64,000 nt of DNA from Paludibacteraceae bacterium (lineage in GTDB: Bacteria > Bacteroidota > Bacteroidia > Bacteroidales > Paludibacteraceae): NCBI GenBank assembly GCA_017467185.1, contig JAFTSS010000044.1:42459-106458 (forward strand), written 5' to 3'. Positions 16,025 to 24,041 of this stretch are shown in pieces (within the stretch, counting starts at the first letter, position 1; every line of letters starts with the position of its first letter). Position numbers and translations under genes: made by a program. Under the pieces are notes generated by a model. That model did not search any database. It was not told the DNA's origin and saw only the letters and a program-made list of their open reading frames with translations.

Positions 16025-16051
16025 GTTTTCTGCATTTTCTGCATTTTCGGT
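16025..16051. repeat. Nonamer repeat TTTTCTGCA
   Basis: Three period-9 units (TTTTCTGCA, TTTTCTGCA, TTTTCGG..) just outside the inverted repeat arm at 16063. A related stretch with GCATTTTCGGTAATT lies at 13858-13875. Confidence 0.75.
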
Positions 16052-16062
16052 AATTGGGGTGG

Positions 16063-16110
16063 TAGGGACGCAGCGTGCTGCGTCCTATGGCTCGTTAGAG
16101 ACAAATGATT
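16063..16110. repeat. 48-bp inverted repeat, right arm
   Basis: Inverted partner of 13763-13810 (44 of 48 identical). The contained hairpin is GGACGCAGC/GCTGCGTCC; all four differences from the left arm lie in this hairpin and form two paired substitutions. Confidence 0.9.
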
Positions 16111-16136
16111 ATGTTTTTTTTACCTATTGGTTGAGC

Positions 16137-16157
16137 GGATGCTCGAGCCGAGCGTCC
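16137..16157. repeat. GGATGCTCG-type hairpin repeat
   Basis: Stem GGATGCTCG / CGAGCGTCC (one T-G pair), loop AGC, then CTACA. Same frame as the GGACGCACG hairpins but with the stem word changed to CTCG/CGAG. Confidence 0.8.
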
Positions 16158-16168
16158 CTACATTGCGG

Positions 16169-16337
16169 AATACCCACTCTCATTGTGTACTACCCAACAG
16201 CTACCTTCAAGCAAGCAAACCTCCAAAAAGCGAGCGCAAAAATACACACTCTCGTTGTGTGTTTTTGCCGAGCAAAAGGAGGTTCACGACCAAAGGGAGT
16301 AAACCACCAAAATTAGTACACACTGTGAGTGGGTATT
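16169..16337. repeat. 169-bp nested imperfect palindrome
   Basis: Outer arms AATACCCACTCTCA..GTAC and GTAC..TGTGAGTGGGTATT, middle arms AACCTCC / GGAGGTT, and an inner hairpin GCAAAAATACACAC / GTGTGTTTTTGC with a 7-nt loop. A related, less symmetric stretch with TACACAATG and TCAAGCAAG words lies at 63558-63675. No ORF; it could be a transposon-derived MITE or a structured RNA. Confidence 0.8.
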
Positions 16338-16398
16338 TGGATGGTTAGTCTTACTTGTCTCATTTAATGTTTTGTGAGACAAAGTGTGTGTTGTTACT

Positions 16399-16441
16399 AA
16401 AAAAAACGCCCCAAGTTCGTGTGAACAAGGGGAGTTTTTTT
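16399..16441 (-). terminator. Terminator of S9 peptidase gene
   Basis: On the minus strand, arms CTCCCCTTGTTC / GAACTTGGGGCG (two internal mismatches), 4-nt loop, then eight T. It lies 25 bp after the stop codon. Confidence 0.85.
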
Positions 16442-16466
16442 ATTAGTGTATATTGTAATTATTGGA

Positions 16467-18554
16467 TTATTTCAACCAACGATCGAGCCAGTTGAAGAAA
16501 CGGCGTTGCCAGAGCACGCTGTTTTGAGGTTGGAGCACCCAGTGGTTTTCGTCAGGGAATATCAATAACTCAGCAGGTATGCCACGGAGTTTCGCTGCAT
16601 TGTATGCGCTCATGCCTTGTGATGCAAGAATGCGATAGTCGGTTTCGCCATGGATAACCATAATTGGAGTATCCCATTTATCCACGAATTTATGAGGTGA
16701 ATTAGCGTATGTTTCAGCTGTTTTTGGGTTCCAATATGGACCGCCGAGATCCCAATTTACAAAGAACATCTCTTCTGTTTCAAGGTATTGTTGTTCGAGG
16801 TTGAACATGCCATCGTGCGCAATAAAGGCTTTGAAGCGACCTTCGTGATGACCTGCCATCCAATAGACAGAATAGCCTCCGAATGAAGCACCTACGCAAC
16901 CCAAGCGGTCGCGGTCAACAAATGGTTCTTTTGCTACATCGTCGATTGCAGAGAAGTAGTCGCGCATACATTGTCCGCCATAATCCTTAGAGATAGCTTC
17001 GAGCCATTCTTGTCCGAAACCGACCAATCCGCGACGGTTAGGTGCTACGATGATATAGTCGTTAGATGCCATGATTTGGAAGTTCCAGCGATAGCTCCAG
17101 AATTGACTTACAGGACTTTGTGGACCACCTTGGCAGTAGAGGAGAGTAGGATATTTCTTAGCTGGGTCGAAATTGGCTGGGTAAATCACCCACACGAGCA
17201 TCTCTTTATTGTCGGTAGTTTTCACCCAACGAGGTTCAACTTTGCCCATATTTACTTGGTCGAGAAGGTGTTTGTTTTCGAAAGTGATTTGAGTTTGTTC
17301 GCCATTTTCAGGGTTGATGCTATACACTTCGTTAGGTATTGACATTGAGTGGCGAACACCGATGATTTTATTGCCACAGAGCGCAATTTGCTCGTAATCG
17401 TGTTGTCCTTCAGTGAGTTGTTTAATTTCACGAGTTGCGATGTTAGCTTTATATACTTGAGTGCAACCATGCCAGCAGCTGATGAAATAGATATGTTTGC
17501 CTTCGGCATCCCATTGCAAAGAGTTGGCATTTTGGTCGAAATCGGCAGTGATATATGTGCGAGTGCGAGTAGCTAAATCCATTACAAACAAGCGGTTTTT
17601 GTCGCTTTCGTAGCCATCGTGTTCCATGCTTTCCCACGCAAGTTTAGTACCGTCAGGCGAGAAAGTAGGATTGATGTCGTAGCCCATCATGTCTTTAGAG
17701 AGATTGGCAATTGTTTTGCCCTCAGCCACATCGTAGAGATAGATGTCGGTGTTGGTAGAGAGGGCATAGGCTTGGCCAGAGAGTTTCTTGCAAGTGTAAG
17801 CAATCAATTTTCCGTCAGGCGAGAAAGCCAATTGTTCAGTACCACCGAATGGTTTGAGTGGGCACTCGAATGGTTCGCCTTCGATGATATCACGCTCATT
17901 GCTAAGCGTTTTGCCATCGTAGTCGTAGAGGAATGGGTGAGGTACGGTAGTTACCCATTCGTCCCAATGTTTGTACATAAGGTCTTCGACGATGATGCCT
18001 GAAGTCTTGTCGAGATCAGGGTAGCGATCGGTTGTACGTTCGCCCCATTTAACGTTTGCTATAAGGATAACCTGTTTGCTGTCAGGTGAATATAGGTAGT
18101 CGTTGATGCCTCCTTCGCGGTTAGATATTTGAGTGCGACCAGTGCCGTCTGGGTTCATTTCCCATAATTGCATAGAGCCAGATTGAGCCGAGAGGAATGC
18201 GATTTTTTTGCCATTTTTCACCCAGCGAGCGTTGAATTCGCCTTTTAGTGTAGATGTGAGTTGTTGGTTGTCAGAGCCATCGGCATTCATTACAAAGAGT
18301 TCGCGATTGCTTTTGTTTTGAGCAACGCTATAGTAACCAACACCGTAGAGGATTTTGCTTTGGTCAGGCGATACTTGTACATCACCCAAGCGGCCAAATG
18401 CCATAAGTACTTCAGGCGAAATTTTGCCATCAGTGATTGTCATTTGGTTACGACCGATGTAGTTTGGGTCGTTTGATTCGTCGATGCGTGCGTTATTAGA
18501 GCATCCAACGAGTGCAGCAGCAAGTGCCATAATAGGGAAGAATTTGAATTTCAT
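16467..18554 (-). CDS. S9 family serine peptidase lipoprotein (dipeptidyl/acylaminoacyl-peptidase type)
   Basis: 695 residues from ATG 18554; this start, not upstream 18620, gives a lipoprotein signal (MKFKFFPIMALAAALVGC). The N-terminal half is a WD40-like beta-propeller with TolB/DPP repeats (SPDQSKILYGV, NADGSDNQQLT, SPDGKLIAY, SPDGTKLAW). The C-terminal alpha/beta-hydrolase domain has the nucleophile in GASFGGYS, the Asp in GETDYRILAS and the His in PDENHWVL. Such enzymes release di- or oligopeptides in the periplasm; P. gingivalis DPP5 is a related example. It probably feeds peptide catabolism. Upstream lies repeat DNA; a TAAATTTG box at 18729-18736 (minus) may be the promoter. Confidence 0.9.
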   Translation of the reverse strand: MKFKFFPIMALAAALVGCSNNARIDESNDPNYIGRNQMTITDGKISPEVLMAFGRLGDVQVSPDQSKILYGVGYYSVAQNKSNRELFVMNADGSDNQQLTSTLKGEFNARWVKNGKKIAFLSAQSGSMQLWEMNPDGTGRTQISNREGGINDYLYSPDSKQVILIANVKWGERTTDRYPDLDKTSGIIVEDLMYKHWDEWVTTVPHPFLYDYDGKTLSNERDIIEGEPFECPLKPFGGTEQLAFSPDGKLIAYTCKKLSGQAYALSTNTDIYLYDVAEGKTIANLSKDMMGYDINPTFSPDGTKLAWESMEHDGYESDKNRLFVMDLATRTRTYITADFDQNANSLQWDAEGKHIYFISCWHGCTQVYKANIATREIKQLTEGQHDYEQIALCGNKIIGVRHSMSIPNEVYSINPENGEQTQITFENKHLLDQVNMGKVEPRWVKTTDNKEMLVWVIYPANFDPAKKYPTLLYCQGGPQSPVSQFWSYRWNFQIMASNDYIIVAPNRRGLVGFGQEWLEAISKDYGGQCMRDYFSAIDDVAKEPFVDRDRLGCVGASFGGYSVYWMAGHHEGRFKAFIAHDGMFNLEQQYLETEEMFFVNWDLGGPYWNPKTAETYANSPHKFVDKWDTPIMVIHGETDYRILASQGMSAYNAAKLRGIPAELLIFPDENHWVLQPQNSVLWQRRFFNWLDRWLK

Positions 18555-18572
18555 ATTATTATATTTTTTATG

Positions 18573-18720
18573 TTTTTTTAGACAGAATGACATAAGGACA
18601 AAATTTATTTTTTTTGACACATGCTTCGCTATGCCGTTGGCATATCTTGGCGAAAGAATGACATGTTTTTTACTCGCTTTGCTCGTTGTTTTTCAGATAA
18701 AAAGATAGAAAAATGTCCAT
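18573..18720. repeat. Dispersed word repeats (AGACAGAATGACA, GCATATC hairpin)
   Basis: The 20-mer TTTTTTTAGACAGAATGACA at 18573-18592 recurs exactly but inverted at 61665-61684. It is followed here by a TATGCC/GGCATA hairpin and ACTCGCTTTGCTCGTT, and AGAATGACAT; similar words occupy 61390-61470. The gap 18555-18872 contains no gene. Confidence 0.75.
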
Positions 18721-18784
18721 AAATCACACAAATTTAAAGTTGATTTGTGATTATTTGTGTCATTTGTGGGAGATTATATTTTTA

Positions 18785-18856
18785 ACGTAAATTTTCGTAA
18801 ATTTTATCGTAAATAATTAATGGATAATTAATGGCAATTTGCGTTAAAAAAGGCGG
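18785..18856. repeat. CGTAAATT / AATTAATGG word repeat
   Basis: Runs of CGTAAATTTT, CGTAAATAATTAATGG and AATTAATGGCAATTTGCG. Similar stretches are at 19665-19730, 21155-21180 and 61222-61298. Confidence 0.75.
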
Positions 18857-18872
18857 GGTTATATATTATCTT

Positions 18873-19664
18873 TTAGTATATGTTATTTAAGAATAAGGCG
18901 AGGTGGTCGGGGTGGGATTCGAGGTGGTTGCCTATGACGACGAGGTCGGCTCCGGCATTGAATGCAGCCACCATTTGTTCGGGTGTTTTGATGCCTCCGC
19001 CCACGATGAGTGGAATAGAGATAGTTTCGCGTACTGCCGAGATAATGCCGTGTGTAATAGGGTTATGCGCTCCGCTGCCAGCTTCGAGATATACCATTTT
19101 ATGACCTAATAGTTCGCATGCCAAGGCAGTGTCGGTTATCAATTGTATATTATCGGTAGGATAGGGTACTGTGTGGCTAATACGCTCAACAGCAGTTTGT
19201 TTGCCTCCATCAATAAGAATATATCCCGTAGAAATACACTCAACGCCTGAATATTTGATTGCCTTGGCTGCTTCAATGTGTTGCTCTATGAGGTATTTGG
19301 CATTACGACCTGAAGCTAATGAGAGAAATAGTAGTGCATCAACATTTTCTGCAAATTGCGAAGCATCACCAGGAAACATTATGACAGGCACAGAGGTGAG
19401 AGCCTTAATTTTTTCTACAACATCAAATACCGATTTTTTTAATTGACTACCGCCTACAAATATGAATTGAGAGTTGAGAGTTGAGATTTGAGAGTTGTTG
19501 TTGAGTGTTGACAATATATGACGTAACCACTCATCCGAACACTTTTCCGGGTCGATGAGCAGGGCAAACATCTTGCGTCCTGCAGCTTTGTTGGCTAATA
19601 TTTGGTCGTAAATTGTCAATGCTTTTTCGCGGAAATTTGCGTTGTATTTTTTTTGTAAACACAA
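18873..19664 (-). CDS. Geranylgeranylglyceryl phosphate synthase family protein
   Basis: About 263 residues, (beta/alpha)8 prenyl-glycerol-phosphate synthase of the PcrB/GGGPS family: FALLIDPEKC, FVGGSQL, VIMFPGD, STGYILIDGGK, YLEAGSGA, VGGGIKTPEQM and VIGNHLE. Family members join glycerol-1-phosphate to a polyprenyl diphosphate; bacterial homologues exist in Bacteroidetes but their lipid role is unsettled. The 5' end is uncertain: no ATG precedes KMFALL, so TTG at 19664 or TTG at 19619 (LTIYDQ) is the start, and the first residues come from CGTAAATT-type repeat DNA. Residues around NNNSQISTLNSQF are an in-frame heptamer insert (19466-19507) not expected in the family. Confidence 0.85.
   Translation of the reverse strand: MCLQKKYNANFREKALTIYDQILANKAAGRKMFALLIDPEKCSDEWLRHILSTLNNNSQISTLNSQFIFVGGSQLKKSVFDVVEKIKALTSVPVIMFPGDASQFAENVDALLFLSLASGRNAKYLIEQHIEAAKAIKYSGVECISTGYILIDGGKQTAVERISHTVPYPTDNIQLITDTALACELLGHKMVYLEAGSGAHNPITHGIISAVRETISIPLIVGGGIKTPEQMVAAFNAGADLVVIGNHLESHPDHLALFLNNIY
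19466..19507. repeat. Heptamer insert (GTTGAGA) inside GGGP synthase
   Basis: About six period-7 units GTTGAGA/TTTGAGA/GTTGTTG, translated on the minus strand as NNNSQISTLNSQ, between the first helix and the FVGGS strand. Confidence 0.9.
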
Positions 19665-19735
19665 ATTATCATTAATTAATCGTAAATTATCTGTATAAAT
19701 TAATGATTAATTTACGGAAATTTGCGTTTGATATC
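19665..19735. repeat. CGTAAATT / ATTAATTAATCG word repeat
   Basis: Repeat of the type at 18785, filling the whole gap between the GGGP synthase and the phosphopantetheinyl transferase genes. Confidence 0.7.
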
Positions 19736-20362
19736 TTAGATTGTGTGTACAATAACAAACTCAGGGTAGACTTTGTATTGTAGTTTATAAGTTTTCTTTT
19801 CAGCCGAAGCAGTTTCGTGTGCTATGATTTCACCTTCCATATAAGGAGTAAATGGTTCAATGATAATTTGTTCGGTAAATTCAACAGTTTCGATACCCAT
19901 TACCTTATACATAGCTTCTTTGGCTGCCCATAGTATAGTAAGGTGTATTTTTGAAGAGCGTGCATCGATGCTTTTTAACTCTGCGGGACTTAAGAATTTA
20001 TGTTTTACGCGTTCTACTTTGTCGCCAATACGTTCGATGTCAATACCTACTTTAGCGGTAGGGTGGATAGCTACGAGGGCATAATGGCCTGTGTGCGAAA
20101 TGCTTATTTCTAAAGAGTTGTCAGCCAAGTAAGGCGCACCATTTTCGTGATAGCAAACTCGTTGTTCCTTGCCAGTCAACTCGTTTAAAGCACAACGCGA
20201 AGCCAAATATTCAAGTCGGCGTTTAGTGCTAGTGAATGGTATAATCTCCTCTGCTATAACTTCATCGTTGTTCAATAGCGACATCAATTCTTCTTCTGAT
20301 TCTTGGATGTCCCATAATGCAATGGCAAGGCCATTATTGTATGTGTGTTTTTCGATTAGCAT
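19736..20362 (-). CDS. 4'-phosphopantetheinyl transferase superfamily protein
   Basis: 208 residues. The magnesium and CoA motifs of the Sfp/HetI-type superfamily are present: GAPYLADNSLEISISHTG, GIDIERIGDK and LWAAKEAMYK. These enzymes transfer phosphopantetheine from CoA to carrier proteins of fatty acid, polyketide or peptide synthesis. The gene follows gldD in the same direction, as commonly seen in Bacteroidetes, where it presumably serves as the general or secondary metabolism transferase. Substrate cannot be decided from sequence alone. Confidence 0.9.
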   Translation of the reverse strand: MLIEKHTYNNGLAIALWDIQESEEELMSLLNNDEVIAEEIIPFTSTKRRLEYLASRCALNELTGKEQRVCYHENGAPYLADNSLEISISHTGHYALVAIHPTAKVGIDIERIGDKVERVKHKFLSPAELKSIDARSSKIHLTILWAAKEAMYKVMGIETVEFTEQIIIEPFTPYMEGEIIAHETASAEKKTYKLQYKVYPEFVIVHTI

Positions 20363-20397
20363 AGTATTTTGATTTTATTATTTATTATCTATTATTT

Positions 20398-20540
20398 CCC
20401 ACAGATTACACGGATATCACGGAAATATTTATTTAAACTTTTCGATTCGCTCGTTTTTGGCAAGCCAAAAACATTGCTCTATGGATGGCACGGATTTTTT
20501 ACTCGCGATGCTCGTGTAAATTAATTTTCAATTTTATCGT
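20398..20540. repeat. CACAGATTACACGGAT-type word repeats
   Basis: Words CACGGATATCACGG, GGATGGCACGGAT, a TTTTTGGC/GCCAAAAA hairpin and ACTCGCGATGCTCG fill the gap between the transferase and gldD. No gene seen. Confidence 0.6.
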
Positions 20541-20564
20541 CAAAGTCACAAAGATTTTCTGTTG

Positions 20565-21146
20565 TTATTCTTCATTCCATTCAAGCGTTTCAATCAAGTG
20601 AATCATATCTTGTAGCACATAGTTGGCGGCAGGGGCGATAGAGTCGGCATTTGGTGTATGATTGAAATATAGCGACCCACGCAAAAAATTGTGTACACTA
20701 TCAGTTACGTAGAACTGAGCAGGCGAAGCTGCATTGCCTTTCATTTCGTATAGAATGCCATACACATGGGTTGTGTCGTTGCCGTAATAGCTTTCTTGAA
20801 TAGCATCGGCGCGCACTGTATGTTTATATGCTAAAGAATGACTCTCTTCTGTAACTTGCTGAAATGTAGATTCGTTTATGCGCTTATAGCTTAAGTGTAT
20901 TTTAGCGTTTAGCGTAGGATAAACTAAATTTATCCACTCATCAGCCTTTGTTGCGTGAGTGTTGTCGGTTTTATCGGGATGGCAGTGTACGCTTTTTTCT
21001 ATACTGTATGGACCTAAATTATTCACTTCAACATATTCATGCTCAGGTATATCAATGCGGAAATATCCGTATGGTTTAGGTTGAGCTTTTTTGCCACATC
21101 CCACCAGAATAGTACACAAAAATAATACAGCTATAAGCTTTTTCAT
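20565..21146 (-). CDS. gldD: Gliding motility lipoprotein GldD homologue
   Basis: 193 residues starting at ATG 21146, which gives a lipoprotein signal peptide (MKKLIAVLFLCTILVGC). The mature start KPYGYFRIDIPEHEY and the later FYVTDSVHNFLRGSLYF are typical GldD. GldD is a membrane lipoprotein required for gliding in Flavobacterium, but homologues occur in non-gliding Bacteroidales and probably have a more general envelope role. It lies immediately downstream of gldE, the standard pairing. Confidence 0.9.
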   Translation of the reverse strand: MKKLIAVLFLCTILVGCGKKAQPKPYGYFRIDIPEHEYVEVNNLGPYSIEKSVHCHPDKTDNTHATKADEWINLVYPTLNAKIHLSYKRINESTFQQVTEESHSLAYKHTVRADAIQESYYGNDTTHVYGILYEMKGNAASPAQFYVTDSVHNFLRGSLYFNHTPNADSIAPAANYVLQDMIHLIETLEWNEE

Positions 21147-21179
21147 TTTTTGAACGTAAATTATCATAAATTATTCACA

Positions 21180-21207
21180 AATTATGAATTATGAATTATG
21201 AATTATG
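21180..21207. repeat. Heptamer (ATTATGA) run providing the gldE stop codon
   Basis: Four period-7 units GAATTAT; read on the minus strand they encode the last GldE residues IIHNS and the stop codon TAA. Confidence 0.9.
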
Positions 21208-22526
21208 TTAAGTTTTACTTTTAAGATTCTTCGAGCATTCATTGCTACAATTTTGAATTTGTAGTTTTTATAGGTAATTTCTTCATTTAGTTCTGGAAAA
21301 TCGCCCTTCAACTCTAAAATCAATCCAGCTAAAGTATCGACATCTTCTGTTATATCTTCAAAGTCTTCAGACTCAATGTCTGTAGCTCGGAAAAAGTCGG
21401 TCAACATAATTTTAGCTTCAAACACGTATGACCCATCATTTTGCTTGGTATATAGCGAGTTGTCGACATCATATTCATCACTAATTTCACCTACAATTTC
21501 TTCAAGTACGTCCTCTAAAGTAACCATACCCGAAGTGCCACCGAATTCATCAACCACTACAGCGATATGAATTTTATTTTTTTGAAACTCTTGAAGTAGG
21601 TCGTCCAATTTCATTGTTTCGGGAACAAAATATGGTTGACGAATCAAAGTTTGCCATTTGAAGAAAGGACCTTTATTCAAGTGAGGAATTAAGTCTTTGG
21701 CATACAGCACTCCGCGAATGTTGTCGATAGAGCCTTGCAAGATTGGAATACGCGAATACTCATGTTCAACAATGCAGTCAATTACCTTGTCGAATTGAGC
21801 AGTAGAGTCTAAAGTTACCATATCCAAGCGAGAAGTCATTACTCCTGCAGCTGTCAAATTTCCGAAACTGACTATGCCTTTCAGAATATCAGTATCTTCT
21901 TGAATAGCATCGGAGGTCAATTCTAAGGCTTGTGATAATTCATCCATCGACAAATTATTGCTATGTTTATGCTTTGCTAAGCGTTTGTTTACGATAGAAG
22001 TCGAGCTAACCAAAATCCAAACAAAAGGTTTTAATATGCTACGTAAACTCTTTAGTATTCCAGCACCAAATCGAGCCATTCGCAACCCATGTTGTTGAGC
22101 AAAGATTTTAGGCATAATTTCGCTTACGAGCAATATGATAAATGTGATGAGAACAGTTTCGAAAATGAAACCAAGAATAGGGAATGCGCTGAAATTCAGC
22201 GTTTGATTGATGATGTATGACGACAATACAATGATTGACACATTCACCAAATTGTTAGTAATGAGAATTGTTGCTAATAGATGTTCAGGTTTTTGCAACA
22301 ATAGTTTAATCTTTTCGTCCGATGAATGATTTTCGCTTTCCATACGCTCAAAATCTTTCGGAGAAAGAGAGAAAAATGCCACTTCGGATGCCGATACAAA
22401 AGCCGACACAAATAAACAAATTACAGTGGGAATAAATGCAATTAACGCATTGATACTGAACGGTTGAACAATGCTTGACAATACAAAGGAGTTAGGGTCC
22501 AAATCAATAAAAATTTCGTTAAACAT
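21189..22526 (-). CDS. gldE: GldE, CNNM/CorC-family membrane protein
   Basis: 445 residues: a DUF21/CNNM transmembrane domain (about residues 25-200), two CBS domains (TSRLDMVTLDS..., LQEFQKNKIHIAVVVDEFGG) and a C-terminal CorC_HlyC domain. The VVDEFGGTSGMVTLEDVLEEIVG motif is diagnostic. GldE acts with GldD; the CNNM fold suggests divalent cation transport or sensing. It has its own promoter (TACCTTTG, 22558-22565 minus) and lies after the ssb terminator. The last residues and the stop codon come from a heptamer run. Confidence 0.92.
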   Translation of the reverse strand: MFNEIFIDLDPNSFVLSSIVQPFSINALIAFIPTVICLFVSAFVSASEVAFFSLSPKDFERMESENHSSDEKIKLLLQKPEHLLATILITNNLVNVSIIVLSSYIINQTLNFSAFPILGFIFETVLITFIILLVSEIMPKIFAQQHGLRMARFGAGILKSLRSILKPFVWILVSSTSIVNKRLAKHKHSNNLSMDELSQALELTSDAIQEDTDILKGIVSFGNLTAAGVMTSRLDMVTLDSTAQFDKVIDCIVEHEYSRIPILQGSIDNIRGVLYAKDLIPHLNKGPFFKWQTLIRQPYFVPETMKLDDLLQEFQKNKIHIAVVVDEFGGTSGMVTLEDVLEEIVGEISDEYDVDNSLYTKQNDGSYVFEAKIMLTDFFRATDIESEDFEDITEDVDTLAGLILELKGDFPELNEEITYKNYKFKIVAMNARRILKVKLNIIHNS

Positions 22527-22557
22527 AATAGAGGATATACCTCACACAATATTTGCG

Positions 22558-22565
22558 CAAAGGTA
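22558..22565 (-). promoter_or_regulatory. -7 promoter box for gldE-gldD
   Basis: TACCTTTG on the minus strand, about 32 bp upstream of the gldE start and after the ssb terminator. Confidence 0.65.
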
Positions 22566-22582
22566 TAAAAAAAAACTGAAAT

Positions 22583-22620
22583 AAAAAAGTGATTGATGTC
22601 AAAAAGAAATCAATCACTTA
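22583..22620 (-). terminator. Terminator of ssb
   Basis: On the minus strand, 11-bp stem AAGTGATTGAT / ATCAATCACTT, 10-nt loop, then TTTTTT. Confidence 0.9.
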
Positions 22621-22642
22621 TAATTATTAACTAAATTATTTC

Positions 22643-23185
22643 TTAAAATGGAAGATCATCGTCCATACCTGTAGGAGCACCGATAAAAGGTTGAGCTACA
22701 GGTTCAGTTGAAGCCTGAGGTTCTGGTTGTGCTGTAGGTTGAGCTACAGGTTGTGTTGCGGGTTGTGTATAATTTTGAGTTGCAGGAGCTGTGTATTGAT
22801 TTGCTCCATATTGTTGTTGATTTTGTGCAGGTTGTTGACCATCTTGATTTTGTGGACGAGTCAAAATTTGCATATCTTCAGCATAAATCTCTGTAATATA
22901 ACGGCGATTTCCCATTTTATCTTCGTATGTACGCGATTTAATTTTACCTTCGATATAGAGGCGAGCGCCTTTACGAACATATTTTTCTGCTACCTCTGCA
23001 AGTCCGCGCCAAACTACAATAGTGTGCCATTCTGTACGGTCAGGCACTTGTGTACCATTTGACATTGTGTAACCTCTTTCAGTTGTTGCTAATGGGAAAT
23101 TAGCTACTCTTACATTGTTCTCCAAGTAACGTACATCAGGGTCTTTTCCTACGTTACCAATTAAAATTACTTTGTTTACTGACAT
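22643..23185 (-). CDS. ssb: Single-stranded DNA-binding protein
   Basis: 180 residues from ATG 23185 (MSVNKVILIGNVGKDP), the conserved SSB start; the longer in-frame extension is rejected. The OB-fold covers residues 1-110 (VANFPLATTERGY, EWHTIVVWRGLAE, GKIKSRTYEDKMGNRRY). A Gln/Pro-rich linker follows, and the protein ends in the acidic tip DDDLPF, which recruits replication and repair proteins. A TTACTTTG box at 23216-23223 (minus) may be its promoter. In many Bacteroidetes mutY sits between HU and ssb; here it is absent. Confidence 0.96.
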   Translation of the reverse strand: MSVNKVILIGNVGKDPDVRYLENNVRVANFPLATTERGYTMSNGTQVPDRTEWHTIVVWRGLAEVAEKYVRKGARLYIEGKIKSRTYEDKMGNRRYITEIYAEDMQILTRPQNQDGQQPAQNQQQYGANQYTAPATQNYTQPATQPVAQPTAQPEPQASTEPVAQPFIGAPTGMDDDLPF

Positions 23186-23355
23186 AGTGTATAAATTTAA
23201 AATTGAAAAGTTTGTCAAAGTAACATCTTTTTTTTCAAATTACCAAATTTTTGAGCAAAAAAATGAAATTTTAATTATAAAATATTGATTATTTGATTTT
23301 TATTTTATTAAAAAATGTTTTTTTTGAAAAAAATAAAAAAAATAATGTCTAATGT

Positions 23356-23386
23356 TTTGTCAATCAAAAAAAAAGTTGTAATTTTG
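23356..23386 (+). promoter_or_regulatory. Promoter of HU gene
   Basis: TTTG at 23356-23359, 19-bp spacer, TAATTTTG at 23379-23386: an exact match to the Bacteroidetes promoter pattern. Confidence 0.85.
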
Positions 23387-23467
23387 CAGTCCGATTGCGG
23401 TATTATGAAATAGCGTAAACGAATATAAATCAAAAATATAATTGTATTACTTAAAAATTTTACAAAA

Positions 23468-23740
23468 ATGACTAAAGCAGACATTGTAAATGAGATTTCA
23501 AAAAACACAGGTATTGCAAAAGATGATGTGTTGAAAACAGTTGAGGCTTTCATGGATTGTGTAAAAGACTCATTGGCAAAAAATGAAAATGTTTATTTGA
23601 GAGGCTTCGGTAGCTTCATCGTTAAAGAACGTGCAGAAAAAACAGCTCGTAACATCTCTAAAAATGTTACTATTAAAATCCCTGCACACAATATTCCTGC
23701 ATTCAAACCTTCAAAAGAATTTACTGCTAAAGTAAAATAA
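23468..23740 (+). CDS. HU family DNA-binding protein
   Basis: 90 residues of the HU/IHF fold: MTKADIVNEISKNTGI, then LRGFGSFIVKERAEKTARN and the arm with NIPAFKPSKEFTAKVK. It is a nucleoid protein that bends DNA. It faces away from ssb and is followed by the small basic protein and RNase G, a conserved Bacteroidetes order. Leader of about 75 nt from the promoter at 23379. Confidence 0.95.
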   Translation: MTKADIVNEISKNTGIAKDDVLKTVEAFMDCVKDSLAKNENVYLRGFGSFIVKERAEKTARNISKNVTIKIPAHNIPAFKPSKEFTAKVK

Positions 23741-23802
23741 TTTTTCTTTTGATTTAATTAAATAAGGAATTTTTTATTAACTATTTTAAAAACATATAAG
23801 CT

Positions 23803-23895
23803 ATGCCAAGCGGAAAAAAACGTAAAAGACATAAAATGTCAACGCACAAGCGTAAAAAAAGACTAAGAAAAGACCGTCATAAAAAGAAAAAATAA
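23803..23895 (+). CDS. AURKAIP1/COX24-like (bS22-type) small basic protein
   Basis: 30 residues, MPSGKKRKRHKMSTHKRKKR then LRKDRHKKKK, too short for most ORF finders. It matches the tiny Lys/Arg-rich proteins annotated as AURKAIP1/COX24 domain proteins in Bacteroidetes; actinobacterial relatives (bS22) are ribosomal proteins near the decoding centre. Cotranscribed with HU, 62 bp downstream, and followed by a terminator. A ribosomal role here is inference by homology. Confidence 0.85.
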   Translation: MPSGKKRKRHKMSTHKRKKRLRKDRHKKKK

Positions 23896-23924
23896 TCTTT
23901 ACGGTTAGTCTTATGAATTTTAAA

Positions 23925-23980
23925 AACAAATTTAAAGAGACTTGGCACTTTAATGCCGGTGCTTTAAATTTGTTTTTTAT
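23925..23980 (+). terminator. Terminator after HU and small basic protein genes
   Basis: 12-bp stem ACAAATTTAAAG / CTTTAAATTTGT followed by TTTTTATTTT; the loop contains a secondary GGCA/TGCC hairpin. Confidence 0.85.
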
Positions 23981-24041
23981 TTTATAAACGAGCGAAGCGA
24001 GTAAGTCCCATATCTTGCTACTCGCTACTAAAAGTCTAATA

